Positions 31,517-40,790 of a DNA stretch of 64,000 bases are shown here, piece by piece. This stretch comes from Halostella salina (GTDB lineage Archaea; Halobacteriota; Halobacteria; Halobacteriales; Natronoarchaeaceae): NCBI RefSeq assembly GCF_003675855.1, contig NZ_RCIH01000001.1:1-64000 (forward strand). Direction: 5' to 3'. Each line of letters begins with the position of its first letter. The first letter of the stretch is position 1. The notes under the pieces were generated by a model. The model searched no databases. It saw only the letters and a program-made list of their open reading frames with translations, and had not been told where the DNA came from. A program made the translations under genes and the position numbers.

Positions 31517-32773
31517 TTAGGGTTTGCAGTCTCCCTGTTCTCTCGGTGTGAACCATCCGCTCTCGCGGTCGAACAGGAAGACTCCGGGCTGGGCCAACCA
31601 GCCGTTACTCATATCCTCGGTTGGGGGACTCTGAGTTATCTTTCGTCGGATGTTCACCGCACCGTTCACGTCCGCATTCATCGTCGTCTCGCACGACGAA
31701 CAGACGTACAACCCACGCTCCACGCGGTTACTCTCTCGAATCTGCCCGCAACGCGAACACGTCTTCGAGGTGTTCTCCTCGTCTACACGGTCAACAAGGA
31801 TGCCGTATTTTTCGGCCTTGTATTCAAGCAATCGAGTGAATCGATCGAACTCCCACCCGTGCAACTTCTTGTTCCCCGACCGGCCCCAGTTCCGCGAATC
31901 ACCGTGCTCGTCTTCGCGGATGTCGCTGAGGTCGCCAACCGCGATCTTCTCCACACTTTCTTCGACACACCGTTGTACGATGTGTTTCGAGAGAGTGTGG
32001 AGGAAATGGTCTTTGCGCCGGGAGAGTTTTCGACGAGCCTTCCGCGCACGGTTCGACGGGCCGTTCTCGCCTTCAGTCTGGTACTCCTCACGAGTGAAGT
32101 AGTGCTTGTCCTCTTTCAGTACGTTCCCCGGATACAACTCCGAGGGGCCGTCCTCGTAGTCGATGGCGAGGTAGTTGCTGATCCCGAGGTCAATGCCCGC
32201 CGTCGTGTCGCCGGGCGCATCCTCGACTGGAATTTCTTTCTTGCAGACGAGGTGGAGTTCCCACTCGTCGCCGTTCCGGACGGCACGCACCTGTTGGATG
32301 TTCTCCACCTGCACGTCCGGCCGAGTTTCGTATTCCGCGAGGATGAAGTCCGACCGCCCGTCTTTCAGGTTCCACCCTTTCGAGAGGCGGACACGGTTGT
32401 GTTTGGCGTCGTGTCTGATGCCTTTCTGCTTCCACGTCACGGTGGAGCGCGGGTGTCGGTCGCCACGTTTCCGGTAGCCCGGTGGGTTGTTGCCGTCGTC
32501 GGAGTTGTACCAGCCGGTGAACGCCTCAGCAAGCTCTTCGAGAACTCGCTGACTTGACTGCGAATGCAGGTCACTGTAGCGTTCGTGGTCTTTCAACTCC
32601 GACTTCAGTTCGGCTTCATCGGGTATCTCGCCGTCGTCATCCCACCGCTGTTGGATGTAGTAGCGTCCGACGTTCCACAGCTTGGATGCCGAGAACCCGC
32701 ACTGGTCGAGGTCGTCACGAACCTGCTGGTGGTTCGTGATACGTGCGACGTAGGTGCGGGTCGTCTCCAGCAT
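31517..32773 (-). CDS. tnpB: TnpB RNA-guided nuclease homologue with atypical RuvC-II
   Basis: The 418-residue protein is open from end to end. RuvC-I Asp is in TTAGIDLGISN (about D195), the third motif is TMNADVNGAVNI (about D368), and the zinc ribbon is CSRCGQIR...CSSC (about 339-361). The second motif reads EKIAVGDLSDIRED, with Gly (about 280) where the other three TnpBs in this window have Glu (VMEDL, AFEDL, AVEDL). Either the nuclease is impaired or a nearby Glu (287 or 289) takes over, as in TnpB groups with a rearranged catalytic Glu. It is the only intact stand-alone TnpB here besides that at 37191. Confidence 0.88.
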   Translation of the reverse strand: MLETTRTYVARITNHQQVRDDLDQCGFSASKLWNVGRYYIQQRWDDDGEIPDEAELKSELKDHERYSDLHSQSSQRVLEELAEAFTGWYNSDDGNNPPGYRKRGDRHPRSTVTWKQKGIRHDAKHNRVRLSKGWNLKDGRSDFILAEYETRPDVQVENIQQVRAVRNGDEWELHLVCKKEIPVEDAPGDTTAGIDLGISNYLAIDYEDGPSELYPGNVLKEDKHYFTREEYQTEGENGPSNRARKARRKLSRRKDHFLHTLSKHIVQRCVEESVEKIAVGDLSDIREDEHGDSRNWGRSGNKKLHGWEFDRFTRLLEYKAEKYGILVDRVDEENTSKTCSRCGQIRESNRVERGLYVCSSCETTMNADVNGAVNIRRKITQSPPTEDMSNGWLAQPGVFLFDRESGWFTPREQGDCKP

Positions 32774-33030
32774 CGTACTGCTTCCATAACTAGTTATGAA
32801 TAAGAGAATATTAAAGACTATGTTTGACGTGGAATATCCGGGCGACTGTTTGAGTGTGGTAAATCACCCAGTTGTCGGCTTCATCCCACGGCTAAAGCCG
32901 TGGGTTTTCGCCTCGCACTTTCGATAACACTGTAGAGCGACACATCACCGTTCGGGAGATTTATGCGATACTCCGCGAAGGGAGATGTACTCGCCGCCGT
33001 CCGCCGCGTCGGTAGGTGACCCACGTTGCA

Positions 33031-36000
33031 ATGTCAAAACGGAACTCACCACCCAACTCACCCGAGCAGTATCGAGACGTTCTCCGCGACCCTGACCGAG
33101 TCCCATCGTCCGACCCGTCTGAAGTGACCGACGACGATTCCACAGACGTGTCCGACCAGCCACCAGCCACGGACGAGGCGACGCCGACCGACGCAGAGAC
33201 TGTGGACGACACGGACCAGTACATCCGGGTGATTCCGACGGACGCTGCCGTCTCCCCAAGCACGGTCGTCACACACCTGAAGCGACTGCACGCGCTCGCG
33301 ACGAACGAGACCGACGCCGGCGGCCTTCGTCGGTTCTTCGGCGCTGTTGACCCGGAGACGATAGAATGTCTGCTCGTTGCAGACGGCGCTGCGGACTCGC
33401 CGGTCTCGTATTACTTCGGGATCTCTGATCCTGCTCGGCTTGACGCGCTCGAAGGGATCCTCGCTGGGCTCTTTCCGGACACGTACGAACTGCGCCGTGA
33501 CAACCGCATCGCTACCGCGATTCCTGGCCTTTTGGGCTTCTCTGATGCCGAGGACACCGCAAATCCCGACCCCAGCCCCGCCACTGCGGACGGAAAACAC
33601 GACGGGACGATCGAGCCGCCCGAACGGACACAAACGGCAGTCGAATTCCAGGCTTCGCTCGAACGGCGGGCGGACTGGCAGACGCAGTTAACGTCGTTCG
33701 AGACGGTGGGCGAGACCGAGGAGGGGCGGATTCCGCTCGCGAGCGTCGTCGAGACCATGGCCAGCCATTCGGGGACGATGGTGTATCAGACGCTCCTCCG
33801 GCCGAAGTCGGACTGGACCCCCGCGGCCGAACAGCGCCGCGAGGCACTCCGGACGTTCCGTGACACCTACCGTGATCAGTTGAGTTCTGCCGTGTTCGGG
33901 TCGCCGGACCTTGACGACGAGGACGTTCGTCTCTCCGATACTGACGAAGCCCGGCGCGAGGAGATCGCTGCCCGGGAGACGGCCCATTGCTTCGAACTCA
34001 CCGCTCGCGCGGTTGCAGTCTCTCAGGGTGCTACTTCCCAGTCACTCGATGCCAGTGCCCTTGAAACGGTGCTGTCGCCGGTCAGCGGGCAGCACCACAG
34101 GATTCGATCCCGTGTCTCAACCGACGAGAATGCACGCGCCGTCGCCGAAGCGATCCGGATGCGGACGGTTTCCCCGCACTCGGGGTCACTTCGGTCACGC
34201 CTGCCCGGCATGCGAACTCGGACCGACGCGATCGTCACCGACCCGAGCGAGGTCGGCAACTTCGCGCTTCTCGATGGCAGCAAGCTGACCACGGACGCGA
34301 GACGTGCCCTCGCTGGCCCCCCGACCGAACGCACGGCCATCCCGCGGCCGCCGGGCAGTGAACTCACGCCTTATCGGACGGAGGGGATGACGCTCGGCGT
34401 CCCGCTCTCGGAGAACGGGACTGCGAGTGCCTCGCCCGTTTCGTTGCCCCCGGAACTGCAGGCGTTACATCTCGCGTGGTTCGGCAAAACAGGGTCGGGA
34501 AAGAGCATCGCGCTGGTGAACGCCATACTCGACAATCACGCCGCCTCAGACGGGGCGACAATTCTGGTCGACCGGAAGGGAGACGGCATGCCCGAGACGT
34601 ACATGCGAGCTCACAAGCGCCGCTACGGCTCGCTCGACGACGTGTATTACTTCGACTGTACGAAGCTCCTGCCCGCGATCTCGTTTTTCGACGTTCGGGA
34701 TCAGCTGGCGGCGGGCATCAGCCGGACGACGGCGGTCGCCGACGTGGTCGACCACCACATCGAGGTCTTACAGGCGCTCATGGGTCGCGAACAGTTCGAG
34801 CGGGCGGTCCGCTCGCCCGACATCATCCGCTATCTCGTGAAGGCGCTGTTCGACCCGGTCCACGGCTCGGACGCGTACACGTACGACGACCTGCTGGCTG
34901 CCACGGACCGGATGCGAACCACGCGTGACCCGCCGACGGTGAGCGACCCGAACCTCGACGCGATGCTGGCTGGCGTCACCACGGGTGACCAGCGCTCCTA
35001 CGACGCGGTCATGAAAGGTGTCTCGAACCGCATCGAGAAGGTCCCCGTCGACGACCGCCTGGCACAGCTGTTCAATCACGTCCCTCGCGGTGACGATCCC
35101 AGCTTCGACCTCCGGCGGCTGCTCGATGCGGACGTCGTCATCGTCTTCGACACCGGCGGACTCCGAACCGAGAGCCAGCGGGCGATCACGCTTGTGTTGC
35201 TCTCACAGCTCTTTACGGCGCTCAAGCGGCGGGACACGGAGGCACGCGGACACGACTTCGAACGGGTAGCGGATCTGGAAGGGAGGGACACCGATACGGA
35301 CGGCGACGCGGATCTCTCACTCGTGAACCTCGTCGTCGAGGAAGCCGCGGGCGTCGCCACGACCGGCCTGATGGCCGACCTGCTGGCACAGTCCCGGAGC
35401 TTCGGCCTCTCGGTGACGCTTGCGATGCAGTTCCCCGGGCAGCTCCGAGAGCGCGACCCGCAGGCGTACGCCGAACTGCTGAACAACGTCTCGACGGTCG
35501 TCACGGGCAACGTCGCCGTCGACCGCGACCTGGCCGAACGGCTGGCGACTGCGGACATCGACGCCGCGGAGATGGGCACACGACTGCGAGCGGTCAGACG
35601 CGGCCAGTGGCTCGTGAGCCTGCCCGCGGCCTTCGGCGAACCCGAACCCCGGCCGTTTCTGGTGGAGTCGGTTCCGCTCCCGCCCGGTCATCCGGAGGGT
35701 GCGGATCCCTACTCGTCGGCAGACGAGCGAGCGTTCGAGGCGGCGCTCACCGTCGTCGAGAGCCGGACGAAACTTGAGTGTGGTATCGACGTTACCGGCC
35801 CGACTCGCAACGTGGCGACTGGGTCGGGGACTGAGTCCACCACAGCGACGGCTGGCGACCAGTCCACGGCGCGTGCTCCCGCCGACAGTCGGGTTGACGG
35901 TGCCGATACCGAGCCGCCGGTCGCCGCTCCGAGCAACTCGACGCTGCCGTACACGAAACGCTTCCCCGGCTGTCTCGAATACGACCGGGCGGCCCACGCC

Positions 36001-36891
36001 ATCTGCTGTGGGGCCTGTGAACGGCGATACGACGCGACACTGGAGGGGCTCGTCTGGGCGGTCGAATGCTGTCACTCCCTGGATACCGTCGACCGTGACG
36101 ACATCCCGATCCTCACCTCGAACGTGACGCTCACGCCCGGCGAACGAACCGACCGCGGCCTCACCGGCCGCAAACCGTACTTCTTGCAGGCGGTCTATGC
36201 TGCCCAACACGGCCAGTACGACGCCGATCTGGAGTACGACCTCGTCGCCGACAGCATGGTGCGACTGCAGGAGTACGTCGGCATCGACGACGAGGCAGTC
36301 CAGGAACTCATCGACGACGGCCTGCTCTCACAGGACGGCAACTACCCCCACCGGCTGTACACGGTCACGCCTGAGGGCAGAGACGCGATGGGCATCAGCC
36401 ACCGTGAGGGGATCGCGTACGGCGACGGCAAGGGCGACCTGAGCGAGTCGAGCCTGCACGTCCTGATGGTCGAAGTCGGCCGGCGCTACATCGAGCAGGC
36501 GTTCGCCGAGGACGAGCACTCGGACGTGGTTGAGGCCGTCTCGTACTACGAGGTCGGCGAACACCGCCTCGACGCCGCGGGCATCGACGAGCACGGCAAC
36601 GTGATCGTCACGCTCGAAGCCGAACGCATGAACAACGACCGGGCTCGGGCGGTCCCCGACGACTACGACAAGATGGCCACGCTGGCACCCGAGGAAGCCA
36701 TCTGGATCGTCAGGAACCGCGACGCCGCCCACGATATCCTCGAGGCACTGAACGACCCGCTCGATGGCCCGCCACGCGTCGAGAAGACGTACTCCAGGAA
36801 CAGCCCGCCACAGCGATTTACCATCGACACGCACGGATTGACCGATATTCACACGGTACAGTACGTCCGGGACTCGTTGCTGTCCAAGTAG
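33031..36891 (+). CDS. VirD4/HerA-like conjugation ATPase
   Basis: This 1286-residue protein is the largest in the window. Walker A is WFGKTGSGKSIALVNA (about 484-499) and Walker B is SLVNLVVEEAAG (about 760-771). LSVTLAMQFPGQLRERD and VSTVVTGNVAVD match VirD4/TraG/TraD-type coupling proteins. The N-terminal about 400 residues form a helical lead-in. After residue 930 lies a Pro/Thr linker, then a zinc-finger-like CCGACERRYD ... VECC segment (about 990-1020), a winged-helix-like part and a C-terminal domain. It likely pumps DNA during conjugative transfer. A GTG at 33016 is an alternative start. Confidence 0.82.
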   Translation: MSKRNSPPNSPEQYRDVLRDPDRVPSSDPSEVTDDDSTDVSDQPPATDEATPTDAETVDDTDQYIRVIPTDAAVSPSTVVTHLKRLHALATNETDAGGLRRFFGAVDPETIECLLVADGAADSPVSYYFGISDPARLDALEGILAGLFPDTYELRRDNRIATAIPGLLGFSDAEDTANPDPSPATADGKHDGTIEPPERTQTAVEFQASLERRADWQTQLTSFETVGETEEGRIPLASVVETMASHSGTMVYQTLLRPKSDWTPAAEQRREALRTFRDTYRDQLSSAVFGSPDLDDEDVRLSDTDEARREEIAARETAHCFELTARAVAVSQGATSQSLDASALETVLSPVSGQHHRIRSRVSTDENARAVAEAIRMRTVSPHSGSLRSRLPGMRTRTDAIVTDPSEVGNFALLDGSKLTTDARRALAGPPTERTAIPRPPGSELTPYRTEGMTLGVPLSENGTASASPVSLPPELQALHLAWFGKTGSGKSIALVNAILDNHAASDGATILVDRKGDGMPETYMRAHKRRYGSLDDVYYFDCTKLLPAISFFDVRDQLAAGISRTTAVADVVDHHIEVLQALMGREQFERAVRSPDIIRYLVKALFDPVHGSDAYTYDDLLAATDRMRTTRDPPTVSDPNLDAMLAGVTTGDQRSYDAVMKGVSNRIEKVPVDDRLAQLFNHVPRGDDPSFDLRRLLDADVVIVFDTGGLRTESQRAITLVLLSQLFTALKRRDTEARGHDFERVADLEGRDTDTDGDADLSLVNLVVEEAAGVATTGLMADLLAQSRSFGLSVTLAMQFPGQLRERDPQAYAELLNNVSTVVTGNVAVDRDLAERLATADIDAAEMGTRLRAVRRGQWLVSLPAAFGEPEPRPFLVESVPLPPGHPEGADPYSSADERAFEAALTVVESRTKLECGIDVTGPTRNVATGSGTESTTATAGDQSTARAPADSRVDGADTEPPVAAPSNSTLPYTKRFPGCLEYDRAAHAICCGACERRYDATLEGLVWAVECCHSLDTVDRDDIPILTSNVTLTPGERTDRGLTGRKPYFLQAVYAAQHGQYDADLEYDLVADSMVRLQEYVGIDDEAVQELIDDGLLSQDGNYPHRLYTVTPEGRDAMGISHREGIAYGDGKGDLSESSLHVLMVEVGRRYIEQAFAEDEHSDVVEAVSYYEVGEHRLDAAGIDEHGNVIVTLEAERMNNDRARAVPDDYDKMATLAPEEAIWIVRNRDAAHDILEALNDPLDGPPRVEKTYSRNSPPQRFTIDTHGLTDIHTVQYVRDSLLSK

Positions 36892-37050
36892 AACTACTAT
36901 CGCAATCTACAGGTGGTACGAGGCGAGTGCCTCGGGGCTTGACCCCGAGGGTGAAGCCGACAGTGGCCGACCAGCCGCCGGGTTGTCTCTCCCGGCCCAC
37001 AGGCTCACGGTATCGAAACGTTTACTTCGAGCGGATCAGAATAAGTGTGT

Positions 37051-37185
37051 ATGGATCAGACAGAGATGGAATGTTATCCGACTGTCCGTGACCGGGGACA
37101 GGTCACGATTCCCGAAGATGTGCGCGAACCGCTCGGTATCGAACCGGGCGACCGAATCAAACTCACTGTCGAACGACTGGACTAA
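37051..37185 (+). CDS. Mini AbrB/SpoVT-type DNA-binding protein inside a TnpB element
   Basis: This 44-residue ORF is a near-minimal swapped-hairpin AbrB domain: TVRDRGQVTIPEDVREPLGI, then EPGDRIKLTVERL. The GQVTIP and LGIEPGD motifs match those of the MazE-type antitoxin at 6506. It sits 5 nt upstream of tnpB on the same strand, so it is probably co-transcribed and may repress the element's promoter. It has no acidic C-terminal toxin-binding tail, so it is not a typical antitoxin. It is short enough to be missed by gene callers. Confidence 0.72.
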   Translation: MDQTEMECYPTVRDRGQVTIPEDVREPLGIEPGDRIKLTVERLD

Positions 37186-37190
37186 CTCGC

Positions 37191-38423
37191 ATGGACGTAA
37201 CGCTTCGCTGTCGTGCATATCCCGACGAGGAAACTGCCAGCGAAGCGTGGCGTCACATCGAAATCCCTCGGCAGATGCGGAACCACGCCATCCGCGACTA
37301 CTACTCACACGACTATGGAAACCGGCCAACCGCCTACGACCAGCACCGCAAACTCACCGACTGGAAACAGCGGTGGCCGCTCTTTTCGGAAGTCTCGGCA
37401 CACGCCGCTCAACAGACCGTTTCGGAGATTCACAAGAACGTCGAGACGCAGAAGGGGCGGCGGGAAAACGGCCACAAGACAGGGCAGTTGAAGTGGCAGG
37501 GAAGCGGCGAACGTCGGTCAGTCGCGTATCAGTCCGAAGGCTTCGACGTGAATCACACCACGGGCCAAGACGGATACGCAACACTCCGACTCTCGAAAAT
37601 CGGGTACATCCCGATTCGAGCGCACCGAGAGCTTCCCGCGACAGAGAACATCAAGCGCGTCGTGTTGAAGAAGGAGCGAACCGGCGACTGGTTCGTTTGT
37701 CTCGTCACGGAACGCCCGGACGAGAACCTTCCGAAAAAGCCCGACCCCAGTACGCTCAACCCTGCCGACTGCGTGGGTGTAGACCTCGGGATTCTCTCGT
37801 ACATCCACACCAGCGACGATACGGCGGTGGATATGCTCGACCTGTCCGACGAGTACGACCGCTACGGGCGCGAACAACGGAAACTCGACCGGAAAGAACA
37901 CGGGTCGAACAACTGGGAGAAACAACGACAGACCGTCACCAGGGCGAAGCGGCAAGTCAAACGGAAAGTGCTGGACTATCAGCACAAACTTACGACGTGG
38001 CTGGTCCGAGAGTACGATTTGGTGGCCGTCGAGGATTTGGACGTAAAGCCGATGCTGGAAACCAGCCAGAACGCCAAGAACAAGCAGGACGCCGCATGGT
38101 CACGGTTTCTGGATCTCTTGGAGTACAAAGCCGACCTGCATGGGACTCACGTCGTTCGAGTCGAACCAGCCGGGACAACCAAGGAGTGTTCGGAGTGCGG
38201 TGTGGAAACGTCGAAACCACTCTGGATTCGAGAACATTCCTGTCCGGCGTGCGGTCACACCGAGGACAGGGACCTAAACGCGGCGAAGAACATCCTTTCT
38301 CGCGGTCGCTCACAGATAGGGGCGGGACGCTCCGAATCAACGCCTGTGCAGACTGCGCTCCCTACGGGAACCCGCTCGGTTCCTGCAAAGCGCGTCGTGG
38401 AAGCAGGAAGCCCCGAGGCTTGA
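37191..38423 (+). CDS. tnpB: TnpB RNA-guided nuclease
   Basis: The 410-residue protein keeps all catalytic residues: D198 in CVGVDLGILSY, E281 in LVAVEDLDVKP and D361 in DRDLNAAKNIL. Its zinc ribbon CSECGVET...CPACGH (about 333-355) is complete. It should be an active omega-RNA-guided nuclease if expressed. The stop codon lies inside the right-end hairpin, a compact layout typical of this family. The preceding AbrB-like gene is likely its regulator. Confidence 0.92.
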   Translation: MDVTLRCRAYPDEETASEAWRHIEIPRQMRNHAIRDYYSHDYGNRPTAYDQHRKLTDWKQRWPLFSEVSAHAAQQTVSEIHKNVETQKGRRENGHKTGQLKWQGSGERRSVAYQSEGFDVNHTTGQDGYATLRLSKIGYIPIRAHRELPATENIKRVVLKKERTGDWFVCLVTERPDENLPKKPDPSTLNPADCVGVDLGILSYIHTSDDTAVDMLDLSDEYDRYGREQRKLDRKEHGSNNWEKQRQTVTRAKRQVKRKVLDYQHKLTTWLVREYDLVAVEDLDVKPMLETSQNAKNKQDAAWSRFLDLLEYKADLHGTHVVRVEPAGTTKECSECGVETSKPLWIREHSCPACGHTEDRDLNAAKNILSRGRSQIGAGRSESTPVQTALPTGTRSVPAKRVVEAGSPEA

Positions 38424-38549
38424 CCTCGGGGTGTGTTCACATCTCGAATGTTCTAGGCTCTTCTATTGCTGGGAAACCGATCGACTTCACGGGCCAGTTC
38501 CCCGATAGTCCCATCAGTCGAGCGAATGATCTCGTCGACACCGATGCGA

Positions 38550-40211
38550 TCACCCTGCCTCTACCCAGAGTGGTCCGACCCAGGCGGTCCCGGGATAGCG
38601 ACGGTCACTCGCCTGGCGAACCCGGACTGTGTAGACGTCGCCTTCGGGACCGGAGGCGTCGCCCCCATCCGTCCCCGTCAGTGATGTCTCGTCGGTCCAC
38701 TCGGCAGCGGCGGTATATGCGTCGAGACCGGCATCGGCATCCGTTGTTCCCTCGAGTGTCCGCCACGGTTCGGTATTCTTGACCACGGTGATACGCTCGA
38801 TCGGTTCCGTCCCGGCGACGTGCACCTCGACCGTTCGTGGTGTCTCACGCGAGTCGACCGTGATACCTTCGGACTGGCTTGCGACGTCGACGCCGTCGAT
38901 GCGAAAGTCGACGAGTATCCGATGCGGTTGGGTTGTCGCGTAGACAGACCGGGAACGGAGTGCGTCGAAGATAGCGGATCGCGAGAGTTCGGGCGCGAGA
39001 AACGCCGTGAGGCCACCCGGGTAACTCTGTTCGTCCCAGACGCGCCAGATGTTGCCCCACCCGACGCCGTCCCTGCGCCACTCGTGTATCGACGGGAGGT
39101 GTGGCTCGGTGTGGATGAGCGAGTGGCCCGGGTGTGGACCGTGGTAGTCCGACCCGCCCACCATCCCGACGCGGTACCCTAGTTGATGCGCGTCCTGGAC
39201 GTAGTGGCCGTCCTCTCCGATCTCGCCCTGTCCCATCGCGAGTGGGAACCGGTTGTTCTCGCCGCCAGGTTGTTCGCTGGACCCCCACTGGGAGTACACC
39301 TCGACTAGCGGAGCGAGCTCGTCGTCGTAGTCGACGGCCGCGAAGTCGAACGGATACATCGCCTCGGCGGGGTGATGCGGAATCGTCACGACGCCCGAAT
39401 CGTGACCGTCGTCCCATTCCCGGAGTCGTGACCAGAGTTGCTCGTACGTCCGTGATTCCGAAGCGATGGAGTCGAACAGTTGAGCGTCCTCCGGGTCCTC
39501 GAAGTAGACGTTGATGTGGCCACCCTGGTTTGGCTGTTTGGTCCATTCGTAGCCGGGGAGCGAGACGAACTCATCCTCGTCCGTGAACTCCTGTGAACGC
39601 TCGAGGAGGCGGTCAAAGAAGCCCCCGTGCATCCGGGACCGCTGCCACGACGGCGGGATGAAAAACCCCATCGTGTCGTGGTCAGTGTAGGCCACGACGT
39701 CGAGGTCCATGACATCGCGTCCGTACCGATACCCCCACCCAAGGCTTCCCGTCCCGTCTGAGAGGCGCGAGTGGAGGTGAATATCACCCCAGTAGACCTG
39801 CTGGTCGTGGTCGGAATCGACGCGGATCGGGTTCGAGATGAACTGTTCGCCCGTCCGGTCGACGGTCAACGTGAGGTAGTGGATGCCCGGTGATGCAAAC
39901 TGAATGCCGGTCTGTCGGACGACACCGTCGCTGGCATCGGCGAAGGAGAGCGTATCAGGATGCACCGCTTCCGGGTCAGTCGTCTCGAGCGTCACGGTCC
40001 CATCGAAGTCGCCGTACAGTCGCTCACACTGGTCCCAGACCTGGACAGTCACCGACAGCGATTCTCCCGGTTCGACGGTCGACGGGCAGATGGCGTGGAG
40101 ACGGTCGAACTGCTGTCGCCGGTTGCGGAGAAGCGTTCGCGGTGACGGTGCATTCTTTGCAAACACCTTCACCGTCTCTTTCGCTTTCAGGAGCGGGCCG
40201 AACGATGGCAT
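38550..40211 (-). CDS. DUF3604 (PHP-like metal-dependent hydrolase) protein
   Basis: The 553-residue protein has an N-terminal beta-sandwich (about 35-140). A DUF3604 core follows with the metal motifs VYWGDIHLHSRLSDG, VVAYTDHDTMGFF, VVTIPHHPAEAM and MVGGSDYHGPHPGHSL. These His/Asp sets resemble PHP-type phosphoesterases. The C-terminal domain carries PIERITVVKN. The substrate is unknown. It is likely cytoplasmic, since no signal peptide is seen. ATG 40211 (MPSFGPLLKAK) was preferred over the longer frame. Confidence 0.82.
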   Translation of the reverse strand: MPSFGPLLKAKETVKVFAKNAPSPRTLLRNRRQQFDRLHAICPSTVEPGESLSVTVQVWDQCERLYGDFDGTVTLETTDPEAVHPDTLSFADASDGVVRQTGIQFASPGIHYLTLTVDRTGEQFISNPIRVDSDHDQQVYWGDIHLHSRLSDGTGSLGWGYRYGRDVMDLDVVAYTDHDTMGFFIPPSWQRSRMHGGFFDRLLERSQEFTDEDEFVSLPGYEWTKQPNQGGHINVYFEDPEDAQLFDSIASESRTYEQLWSRLREWDDGHDSGVVTIPHHPAEAMYPFDFAAVDYDDELAPLVEVYSQWGSSEQPGGENNRFPLAMGQGEIGEDGHYVQDAHQLGYRVGMVGGSDYHGPHPGHSLIHTEPHLPSIHEWRRDGVGWGNIWRVWDEQSYPGGLTAFLAPELSRSAIFDALRSRSVYATTQPHRILVDFRIDGVDVASQSEGITVDSRETPRTVEVHVAGTEPIERITVVKNTEPWRTLEGTTDADAGLDAYTAAAEWTDETSLTGTDGGDASGPEGDVYTVRVRQASDRRYPGTAWVGPLWVEAG

Positions 40212-40790
40212 CACTGCCGGCGACCTGGCTCCCACGGACTCTTTGCGGACCCAGTCGGACGGCCATCGTCGAATGCAACGCGTGCCCGGGAGCCGGTATA
40301 CCCATCGTCACACAGGAGTATGTCGGGGGAGACGACCGGGTCCGGCCCGTCCGATACTGACCCGGCGTCCGAAACTACAGTATCCATTCGACAGACAGCA
40401 ATCGCCCGTGACTAATCAGGGTTTCGTCCAATGCTATCACGTCCCATGACCCATGTCAGTGGGCGTTCTCTGTCGGAGTACCCCAGAGAGGTTCGACACT
40501 GCCCCCCAGATACGCCGATCACGTGCGTTCGAGAAGTTTCGTCTCAGAGACTTCGTTGAAATGGGTGATTGTGACGGAGTCAGTCGTAATGTAGATGCTG
40601 TGTCCCCGACGACCCGTCCGAGGAATCCATTCTCGAATGCCGGATCGTGTACTGAAATTCGCTGTGGTCGGACCACCCATACGCCTGTTGCGATTTCAGT
40701 CCCTCTCGCTCGCTGTTGCGGAACGTGAGCGAATCCTCTGCGTTCTAACTTGAATTGCAACAGGCCCAACCATCGTTTCGATTGCGTCCC
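40212..40790. other. Non-coding gap upstream of the DUF3604 gene
   Basis: About 580 nt without a convincing gene. Short ORFs on both strands (for example 40437-40769) lack family features. I see no element end or strong palindrome. Confidence 0.4.

Larger units (their letters stand above)
31441..32910 (-). mobile_element. IS1341-type TnpB element, minus strand
   Basis: A tnpB-only element. The left end (minus sense) is the CCCACGGC-TTTA-GCCGTGGG hairpin at 32885-32904 followed by ATGAAGCCGAC. The right end is the perfect TCCCACCCCT-GA-AGGGGTGGGA hairpin at 31477-31498, about 20 nt past the tnpB stop. Boundaries are approximate. The left-end GAAGCCGAC word is shared with the elements at 4.2 and 36.9 kb, so they probably use related TnpA in trans. 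Confidence 0.75.
36910..38435 (+). mobile_element. IS1341-type TnpB element with an AbrB-like companion gene
   Basis: The left-end hairpin CCTCGGGG-CTTGA-CCCCGAGG (36930-36950) is followed by GTGAAGCCGAC. The right-end hairpin CCCCGAGG-CTTGA-CCTCGGGG (38411-38431) lies at the tnpB stop. Both ends use the same loop. It carries two ORFs, a 44-residue AbrB-like gene and tnpB, both intact. Boundaries are approximate. Confidence 0.75.

Noticed and set aside
36983-38782. A 599-codon open frame overlapping the tnpB at 37191
   Set aside because: It is out of frame with the intact TnpB, which has all RuvC motifs and a zinc ribbon. The long frame is Arg/Ser-rich, as expected from a shifted GC-rich gene.
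40437-40769. A gene in the gap upstream of DUF3604
   Set aside because: The 110-codon minus-strand frame and a 91-codon plus-strand frame overlap each other and have no family-like segments.
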